A stretch of 11,050 nt of DNA from Spirochaetota bacterium. GTDB lineage: Bacteria > Spirochaetota > UBA4802 > JAFGJZ01. Below are positions 5,529-11,050 of this stretch, in pieces (position 1 is the stretch's first letter; each line of letters opens with the position of its first letter). Under the pieces are notes generated by a model that was given only the letters and a program-made list of their open reading frames with translations, was not told the DNA's origin and searched no databases. Position numbers and translations under genes: made by a program. The stretch covers positions 1 to 11,050 of the forward strand of contig JAEWVM010000107.1 of assembly GCA_023396615.1 (NCBI GenBank), given 5' to 3'.

Positions 5529-7669
5529 AACAGTCGGAATTTATCATTAAAGGAATGAGTTGTGCAGCATGCAGCGGACGTGTTGATAAAAAAATCTGCT
5601 CGCTACCTGGAGTGCAAAGCGCAAGCGTGAACCTGGCAACAAACAAAGCTGTGGTAACATACAATGAAGAGACTGTCAGAATTGATGATATAGTTTCGGC
5701 AGTCCGCTCCATCGGATTCGGTGCGGAGGAATTTGAGGAAAATACCGCTGAGAAATCCAGACTCGATGAGTTAAAGTCGCATAGACTTTCTTTCATCATC
5801 TCCGGCATACTTTCTTTTCCGCTTCTAGTTTCGATGGTGCTTATGCTTTTAAAGACCGGGCCCGAGTTCCTTCACAATCAGGTTTTTCAGTTCATTTTGG
5901 CAACTCCGGTTCAATTTATTATCGGCGCGAGATTCTATAAAAAAAGTTTCATAACTCTTAAAAATCTTTCACCCGGCATGGACATTCTCGTCGCGATGGG
6001 AACGAGTGCTGCGTATTTTTACAGCGCGTTTAACACTTTTGTACGGCCGGATCATTCGCATATCTATTATGAGGCCGGAGCCGTTGTAATAACTCTTGTC
6101 ATACTCGGGAAATATCTTGAATCGCGTGCTAAATATAAAACGTCATCATCAATCAGAAAATTAATTGACCTGAAACCGAAAACTGCCCGGGTTAAACGAA
6201 AAGGAACAGAATATGAAATAAACAGCTCCGAGATAATTGTCGGTGATGAAATCATTGTTCGCCCCGGAGAAAAATTTCCGTCGGACGGAACAGTAATCAG
6301 CGGTGAAAGCTCTGTTGACGAAAGCATGATCACCGGCGAAGGAATACCCGTTTATAAAAATGCCGGCATGAAAGTTCTCAGCGGATGTATAAATATCGAT
6401 GGTGTATTATATTTTCGTTCCGAAAAAAACGGCAAAGACACTCTTCTTGCCCAGATTATTTCAATAGTTGAAAAAGCCCAGAACTCGAAAGCTCCCGTGC
6501 AGGATCTCGCAAACAGAATCGCGGGTATTTTCGCGCCTTTAATAATCATAATATCAATAATAACGTTTTTTGGATGGTTTTTAATAACGGGAGACTTATC
6601 AAACGCGATTGTCAATGCAGTCGCCGTTCTTGTAATAGCCTGCCCCTGCGCGCTTGGACTCGCGACTCCGACTGCCATAATGGTCGGAACAGGAATAGGA
6701 GCTGAAAGAGGAATATTAATACGCGACGCGGAGGCACTGGAACGCGGTGAACAGATCAACGCTGTAGTTCTTGATAAAACAGGAACCATAACTGAAGGCA
6801 AGCCTTCCCTTTCCTCGGTAGTCAGCGTTAATGAAACTCCGGCATCGGATATTGAATTGATACGAAAATGCGCATCACGTTCAGAACATCCTTTATCGAA
6901 AGCTGTTTCTATCCCTATCGCAGATATGTTAATTGATTCTTTCACATCTTTTCCCGGAAGGGGCTTTAAAGCCGTTCAATCCGGAAAAAGTGTCATTCTT
7001 GGAAGCATGCGCTTTTTGAAATCCGAGGGAATCGAGACCGCCATATTTGAAAAGCATATTAATGCAAACAGAGGTTCTTCTATCGTTGCAGCGGCAATTA
7101 ACAATAAACCTGCCGCTTTGTTTATTCTAAACGACAGGATTCGCCCCGAATCGATTGAAGCCGTTAAAACCCTAAACGAAAGATCAATATCAGTATATAT
7201 AGTCAGCGGAGATTCACGTGAAGCCGTATTGTCTGCCGCTGACAGCCTCGGCATTCCGCGCGAGAATGCAGTCTTCGAGGCGCTTCCGTCCCAGAAATCG
7301 GATTTTGTTACATCACTTAAAAATGACGGGAAAAAAGTTCTTTTTGCAGGCGACGGCATTAACGATGCTCCAGCACTGGCAACCTCTGATCTTGGAACAG
7401 CTCTGGGAAGCGGAACCGATATAGCGATAGATTCGGCGCACATAGCGCTGATCCGCCCGGACCTGCGTGGAATAATAACCGCACTCGATCTGTCAAAGGC
7501 AACAATGAAAAAGATCCGCCGCAATCTTTTTTGGGCTTTTTTTTACAACTCGTGCGGCATTCCTATCGCGGCAATAGGATTTTTGAATCCTGTAATAGCC
7601 GGAGCAGCTATGGCGCTTAGTTCGGTGTCTGTTGTTATGAATTCATTGTCACTAAAAAGATTCAGGTAA
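5525..7669 (+). CDS. copA: Cu+-exporting P1B-type ATPase CopA
   Basis: This 714-residue pump uses ATP to export Cu+ across the inner membrane. One N-terminal HMA domain (about 4-70) carries GMSCAAC (Cys13 and Cys16). The membrane domain follows, with an actuator TGE loop (270-272), the transport motif CPC (373-375), phosphorylation motif DKTGT (Asp417), the HP motif of the nucleotide-binding domain (His455, SEHPLSKA) and the hinge GDGINDAP (609-616). The C-terminal helices carry the YN (in FFYNSCGIP) and M-x-x-S-S (MALSSVSVVM) pairs typical of Cu+-type P1B-1 pumps. All catalytic parts are intact, and a single HMA domain is within normal range. AAGGAG at 5514-5519 precedes the ATG by 5 nt. It follows csoR in the same operon and should be induced by copper through the operator ahead of csoR. 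Confidence 0.97.
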   Translation: MKQSEFIIKGMSCAACSGRVDKKICSLPGVQSASVNLATNKAVVTYNEETVRIDDIVSAVRSIGFGAEEFEENTAEKSRLDELKSHRLSFIISGILSFPLLVSMVLMLLKTGPEFLHNQVFQFILATPVQFIIGARFYKKSFITLKNLSPGMDILVAMGTSAAYFYSAFNTFVRPDHSHIYYEAGAVVITLVILGKYLESRAKYKTSSSIRKLIDLKPKTARVKRKGTEYEINSSEIIVGDEIIVRPGEKFPSDGTVISGESSVDESMITGEGIPVYKNAGMKVLSGCINIDGVLYFRSEKNGKDTLLAQIISIVEKAQNSKAPVQDLANRIAGIFAPLIIIISIITFFGWFLITGDLSNAIVNAVAVLVIACPCALGLATPTAIMVGTGIGAERGILIRDAEALERGEQINAVVLDKTGTITEGKPSLSSVVSVNETPASDIELIRKCASRSEHPLSKAVSIPIADMLIDSFTSFPGRGFKAVQSGKSVILGSMRFLKSEGIETAIFEKHINANRGSSIVAAAINNKPAALFILNDRIRPESIEAVKTLNERSISVYIVSGDSREAVLSAADSLGIPRENAVFEALPSQKSDFVTSLKNDGKKVLFAGDGINDAPALATSDLGTALGSGTDIAIDSAHIALIRPDLRGIITALDLSKATMKKIRRNLFWAFFYNSCGIPIAAIGFLNPVIAGAAMALSSVSVVMNSLSLKRFR

Positions 7670-7724
7670 AAGAAGGGAAACAGCTGACGCTCCACTTGAT
7701 TTCAGATATTCCCCACTCGATCCG

Positions 7725-7758
7725 CTGGATTGTTTCGACTGAATGCTAAGCAATCCAG
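7725..7758 (+). terminator. Hairpin downstream of copA, possible terminator
   Basis: CTGGATTG (7725-7732) pairs perfectly with CAATCCAG (7751-7758). The stem can extend inward by three more pairs (one of them G-U), leaving a 12-nt loop. It lies 55 nt after the copA stop. The sequence after the stem (TTAATT...) is not a true U-tract, so intrinsic termination would be weak; it may instead protect the 3' end or slow polymerase. Confidence 0.35.
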
Positions 7759-8056
7759 TTAATTCGCACTTTACTCCTCCGTATTACTTCAATTCTTTAT
7801 CCTGATAAATTTCTGATAATACACACGTAGAGGATGCAGAGGAAACTCAGTATAATCAGAACCGGTTATCCATGGGAAAATATTTTTTTCTCTGAAATTA
7901 TCATTTTGATTTCAAAAACACCATATTGCTCAATTTTGCATATCGTTTTCGGTCATTATTTAACATCCAGTTATCAATAGACCGTTTGTTTTTCTTGCTT
8001 AAAAATACTCAAAACGAAAAATGAGTTAACATTGAAGGGTGAAATTAAATTTGGTG

Positions 8057-8063
8057 AAGGAGG
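8057..8063 (+). promoter_or_regulatory. Strong ribosome-binding site that fixes the CheY-like start
   Basis: AAGGAGG lies 4 nt before ATG 8068, so translation should start there and not at the in-frame TTG at 8032, which would add 12 residues unlike any receiver N-terminus. The receiver fold starts at once after ATG 8068 (KLLIVDDS). Confidence 0.8.
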
Positions 8064-8067
8064 CAAT

Positions 8068-8433
8068 ATGAAACTTTTAATTGTTGATGACTCTAACATA
8101 ATGCGGCGTGCGATAGAAAAATACTTAAGCGCCTTCAATCTTGAAATTGTAGGCAATGCCGGAGACGGAGAAAGCGCGCTTGCAATTTTTTCTGAAACTC
8201 TGCCGGACATCGTAACGCTGGATATAACCATGCCTCGCATGGACGGGCTCTCATGCCTCGATAAGATAATGCAGATAAAACCAGACACAAAAGTAATAGT
8301 AATAAGCGCACTCAAAGATCCCGCTACGGGGATTCAAGCCATAAAGAAAGGCGCGAGAGGATTTCTTTCAAAGCCGTTTTCGCAGGAAGAAATTATAGAA
8401 GAAATGAAAGCATGCCTTGATGATTCTGAATAA
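8068..8433 (+). CDS. CheY-like single-domain response regulator
   Basis: This 121-residue protein is one receiver domain with no output domain. The acidic pocket is Asp7/Asp8 (LLIVDDSN), the phosphoacceptor is Asp52 (TLDITMPRMDG), the switch Ser is Ser80 (VIVISAL) and the conserved Lys is Lys102 (SKPF). All residues needed for phosphorylation are present. The position before KPF that is usually Tyr/Phe is Phe99. Stand-alone receivers act by binding a partner: the flagellar switch for CheY, or as a phosphate shuttle or sink. It is followed after 11 nt by a CheX gene, whose family dephosphorylates CheY-P, and then by an Amt sensor with a CheA-like P1 domain. It is probably the receiver of that sensor. 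Whether it controls motility cannot be told from this window. Confidence 0.92.
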   Translation: MKLLIVDDSNIMRRAIEKYLSAFNLEIVGNAGDGESALAIFSETLPDIVTLDITMPRMDGLSCLDKIMQIKPDTKVIVISALKDPATGIQAIKKGARGFLSKPFSQEEIIEEMKACLDDSE

Positions 8434-8444
8434 GGAGAAATAAA

Positions 8445-8891
8445 ATGACTGAACTTGAAATCAAAGGATTCATAAAAGTTTTAACCGATTACTTCTTAAG
8501 TGTTACAGGATCTCCGGCAAACATGGGAGTTCCTTTTATCAAAGAAAACAATACTGAAGTTTTCGATTACGTCGCCGTCATAGGCATTTCAGGCTCGCGG
8601 AAAGGCGGAGTTTATTTTACTGCAAACAGACCGCTGCTCGAAGAAATCGCCCGTCATATTCTCGGCGAAACAGGTCTTGATGACGCAACTCTTTATGATC
8701 TCATCGGAGAAATGACAAACACAATATCAGGAAACATGAGAGAACTTTTCGGAAGCACCTTTCTGATATCCGTTCCCATAATTCTCAAAGGTAATATCGA
8801 CGAAGTCGTACTAAGGCTCAAACCGCCTGTATACGTTATTCCAATCGAATGGAACGGCCACAAATCGCATCTGGCCATAGGACTGGAATAA
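8445..8891 (+). CDS. cheX: CheX-family CheY-P phosphatase
   Basis: This 148-residue protein matches the CheC/CheX/FliY superfamily in its single-motif CheX form. The helix DLIGEMTNTISGNMRELFG (85-103) carries the catalytic pair Glu89 and Asn92 (ExxN) that positions water to remove phosphate from CheY-P. A beta-rich first half contains GSRKGGVYFTA, and a C-terminal strand pair ends at residue 148; CheX usually works as a dimer. Only one ExxN motif is present, unlike CheC. AAGGAG overlaps the stop of the response-regulator gene (8432-8437) and lies 7 nt before the ATG, so the two are in one operon. It should reset the receiver encoded just upstream and set the lifetime of its signal. Confidence 0.88.
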   Translation: MTELEIKGFIKVLTDYFLSVTGSPANMGVPFIKENNTEVFDYVAVIGISGSRKGGVYFTANRPLLEEIARHILGETGLDDATLYDLIGEMTNTISGNMRELFGSTFLISVPIILKGNIDEVVLRLKPPVYVIPIEWNGHKSHLAIGLE

Positions 8892-8892
8892 A

Positions 8893-11050
8893 ATGGAAAA
8901 GAGCACCATTGACATACTGTGGATCATTATCGCTTCGACCCTTGTATTCATAATGCAGGCGGGTTTCGCGATGGTTGAATCGGGACTAACCCGTTCAAAA
9001 AACAGCATAAATGTCGCGATAAAAAATCTGACTGACCTCGGAATATCGACTCTGTGTTTCTGGGCATGCGGATTCGCAATCATGTTCGGCGCATCAGCTT
9101 ACGGCTTTATAGGCAGAGACAATTTTTTGTTTCATCCCGTAAGCATATGGGGCGCTGTATTCTTTTTATTTCAGGTAATGTTCTGCAGTACATCCGCAAC
9201 AATTGTTTCAGGCGCTGTTGCAGAAAGAATGAAATATTCTTCATACATAATTTCGACTGCTCTGCTGTCAGTTATAATATATCCCATATTCGGTCACTGG
9301 GCATGGGGCGGTTTTATGGAAGGCGTACCGAGCGGATTTCTAGGAAAACTCGGATTCATTGACTTCGCGGGCTCAACTGTTGTTCATTCAGTCGGAGGAT
9401 GGGTTTCTCTCGCCGTACTTTTGATAATAGGACCGAGAAGCGGAAGGTTCGCGGAAGACGGAACCTCGCGCCAGATAAACGGAAGCAATATTCCGATAAC
9501 AGTGCTTGGAGTAATGATTCTCTGGTTCGGATGGTTCGGATTCAACGGCGGAAGCACTCTAGCGATGAATGAAACTGTTCCTTCAATAATTCTTAACACC
9601 ACTCTCGCGGCATCAGCCGGTATGATCGGCTCACTTATAGTCGGTTGGCCGATACTGAAAAAACCTGACATACTTCTTGTTCTGAACGGTTCGCTTGCCG
9701 GACTTGTAGCAATAACCGCATCGTGTTATGCCGTCAGCGGAGTAGAATCAGTAATAATCGGTTTTGTCGGAGGCGCCGTAATGCTCGCCGCGACAGTGAT
9801 ACTCGAAAAGCTCAAGATAGATGACGCAGTCGGAGCTATTCCGGTGCATCTTGTTGCGGGCATCTGGGGAACAATTGCCGTAGCTCTTTTCGGAGACTCC
9901 GCTATTTTAAACACCGGTCTCGGATTTATCGGTCAGCTTAAAATTCAGCTATTCGGAATTGCTTCATGCGGAGCTTGGTCATTCGGTGTTGCATTTCTTG
10001 TTCTGTTTATAGTAAATAAAATATCACCTCTAAGGGTTTCAAAAGAAGACGAACATACGGGATTGAATAAAACCGAGCACGGTGTCACAACGGAAATCTT
10101 TGAACTCTTTTCTGTTCTTGAAGCACAGTCAAAAACAGGCGACCTGTCTCTTCGCGCACCCGAGGAACCCTTCACTGAAATCGGTCAAATTGCAAAGATG
10201 TATAATTCAGTAATGAGAAAACTCGAATCAGGTACTGTCGAAAAAGGAGAATATCTCAATATTCTCGACAACGTTTCCGACGGATTGATTCTTATCGATA
10301 AAAGCGGAATTATTTCACAGTATCATTCCGCATCTATGAAAAATCTTTTTTCTACTGATTCAATAGCGGGCAAGAACTTTAAGGATTTATTAAGCTCACG
10401 CATTCCCGAAAATGTATTAGCGGTACTTGATGAATTTCTTGAAATCGCGTTCGACAAAAAGAAAAGCTTCCGGATAGTCGAAAAGATGAATCCCATTCCC
10501 GAAATAGAACTGTCTTTTGATAATTTAAACGGCGGTTTTACAGTTAAGTATTTTCAATTTATCTTCAAGCGTATTGTCAAAAATTCTGAAGTATCAAGAC
10601 TCATGATTGTAATACGCGATATAACAAGACAAAAAGAGCTTTCGCAGGAAGTTGAAGAAAACAGGAAGAGAACTTCAGTTGAAATGGAGCTCTTCTATAG
10701 AATTCTTCATGTGGAACCGGCATCAATGCGCGACTTTCTTTCATCCGCTGAAACTGATTTGACTGAAATCAATTCCGTGATGTCGGAATCGCAAACGGAA
10801 TATTATGAACGCTTGAATGAAATCTTCAGACGAATTCATGCCGTGAAGGGTGACGCCGACATGCTTGGACTGGACTTCATTGCCGAAAAAGCGCAGATTA
10901 TGGAAACTAATGTTGCCGAAGCTTTAAGAAGCGAATCGCCTTCAAACGAAATATTTCTTTCATTAGCTCTTAAGCTCGGGGAGATAAGAGAATTGCTTTT
11001 CAAAATAGATTCTCTTATGAAAAAATGGAAGACCATGCATGCTGAAATTT
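8893..11050 (+). CDS. Ammonium transporter (Amt) fused to HAMP-like, PAS and CheA-type HPt domains; partial sensor protein
   Basis: The frame is open from ATG 8893 to the right edge (719 codons, no stop). Residues 1 to about 400 are a complete Amt channel: FQxMF...TSATIVSGAVAER, the HWAWG segment, Asp157, the twin histidines His165 (STVVHSVGG) and His319 (IPVHLVAGIWG), WFGFNGGS, and the usual cytoplasmic end (RVSKEDEHTGL...TEHG). The pore looks able to conduct ammonium. Residues about 402-445 look like a HAMP unit (SKTGDLSLRAPEEPFTEIGQ is within it). A PAS domain spans about 453-585, ending in IRDITRQKE. A P1-type HPt domain follows (about 600-719), with the phosphoacceptor His649 in HAVKG, Lys652 and Glu671 at CheA spacing. 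No kinase or ATP-binding domain is reached before the edge; a CheA-like HATPase may follow. The gene starts 1 nt after cheX, with AGGA 10 nt upstream. It is probably an ammonium sensor for the CheY/CheX pair. Confidence 0.88.
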   Translation, partial: MEKSTIDILWIIIASTLVFIMQAGFAMVESGLTRSKNSINVAIKNLTDLGISTLCFWACGFAIMFGASAYGFIGRDNFLFHPVSIWGAVFFLFQVMFCSTSATIVSGAVAERMKYSSYIISTALLSVIIYPIFGHWAWGGFMEGVPSGFLGKLGFIDFAGSTVVHSVGGWVSLAVLLIIGPRSGRFAEDGTSRQINGSNIPITVLGVMILWFGWFGFNGGSTLAMNETVPSIILNTTLAASAGMIGSLIVGWPILKKPDILLVLNGSLAGLVAITASCYAVSGVESVIIGFVGGAVMLAATVILEKLKIDDAVGAIPVHLVAGIWGTIAVALFGDSAILNTGLGFIGQLKIQLFGIASCGAWSFGVAFLVLFIVNKISPLRVSKEDEHTGLNKTEHGVTTEIFELFSVLEAQSKTGDLSLRAPEEPFTEIGQIAKMYNSVMRKLESGTVEKGEYLNILDNVSDGLILIDKSGIISQYHSASMKNLFSTDSIAGKNFKDLLSSRIPENVLAVLDEFLEIAFDKKKSFRIVEKMNPIPEIELSFDNLNGGFTVKYFQFIFKRIVKNSEVSRLMIVIRDITRQKELSQEVEENRKRTSVEMELFYRILHVEPASMRDFLSSAETDLTEINSVMSESQTEYYERLNEIFRRIHAVKGDADMLGLDFIAEKAQIMETNVAEALRSESPSNEIFLSLALKLGEIRELLFKIDSLMKKWKTMHAEI

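Larger units (their letters stand above)
7670..8067. other. Non-coding gap between copA and the chemosensory operon
   Basis: About 400 bp without a convincing gene. Short frames here (for example from ATG 7743) have no ribosome-binding site and no recognisable product. The left part holds a hairpin (7725-7758). The right part is AT-rich and must contain the promoter of the signalling operon; TATAAT at 7851-7856 has no good -35 partner, and TTGCTT at 7995-8000 has no good -10. A palindrome AACCGGTT recurs at 7860-7867. Confidence 0.5.

Noticed and set aside
6352..7524. Long minus-strand frames inside copA
   Set aside because: They are shadows of the copA coding strand; composition is atypical and no start has a ribosome-binding site.
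7743..7805. 20-codon frame in the copA-cheY gap
   Set aside because: It overlaps the hairpin, has no ribosome-binding site and no coding signature.
8032..8067. Upstream TTG start for the CheY-like protein
   Set aside because: AAGGAGG lies between this TTG and ATG 8068 at ideal spacing, and receiver domains start right before the LLIVDDS strand.
9384..10175. Minus-strand frames opposite the Amt gene
   Set aside because: The plus-strand reading gives a complete Amt channel with all signature residues; these are antisense shadows.

Overview
The window comes from a diderm (Gram-negative type) bacterium of moderately low G+C, about 40% by eye. A partial outer-membrane-type protein with a signal peptide and a periplasmic DUF5715 protein point to an outer membrane. 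Most genes have strong Shine-Dalgarno sites (AAGGAG/AAGGAGG), which argues against Bacteroidota. A CheY-like regulator next to CheX is common in Spirochaetota, which is my low-confidence lineage guess. I see no insertion sequence, phage gene, CRISPR array, tRNA or rRNA.

Layout. (1) Positions 2792 down to 1, minus strand: a two-gene envelope unit. It holds a membrane-anchored DUF5715 protein with M15-peptidase-like motifs, then a large secreted protein with an HExxH zinc-peptidase domain, PD40/TolB-like propeller repeats and the start of a probable outer-membrane barrel, cut by the window edge. (2) Positions 2899-4263, plus strand: a tightly coupled operon of a small three-helix membrane protein (DUF6249-like), an ECF sigma factor and a zinc-finger anti-sigma factor. 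A possible ECF-type promoter lies in front of it. (3) Positions 4853-4224, minus strand: a class I SAM methyltransferase whose 3' end overlaps the anti-sigma gene by 40 bp. (4) Positions 5119-7669, plus strand: a copper-homeostasis operon with a CsoR repressor, a possible 32-residue CxxC micro-ORF and a CopA Cu+ ATPase. A CsoR-like operator lies over the ribosome-binding region of csoR. (5) Positions 7670-8067: a non-coding gap with one hairpin. (6) Positions 8068-11050, plus strand: a signalling operon of a CheY-type receiver, a CheX phosphatase and a large fusion of an ammonium channel to HAMP-like, PAS and histidine phosphotransfer modules. The fusion runs off the right edge.

How they work together. 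The copper operon is a conventional sensor-exporter unit. The sigma/anti-sigma operon looks like an envelope-stress or signal-responsive switch. The most unusual part is the last operon: an Amt channel acting as sensor, a CheA-like P1 domain, a CheY receiver and a dedicated CheX phosphatase are encoded together. This suggests a self-contained ammonium-sensing phosphorelay. Its kinase core and output are not visible here.

Two of the largest genes (1984 down to 1, and 8893 to the right edge) are open at the window ends and were read directly from the sequence. Starts for the DUF6249-like protein (2899) and the CheY protein (8068) were placed at ATG codons with well-spaced Shine-Dalgarno sites, not at upstream GTG/TTG codons.
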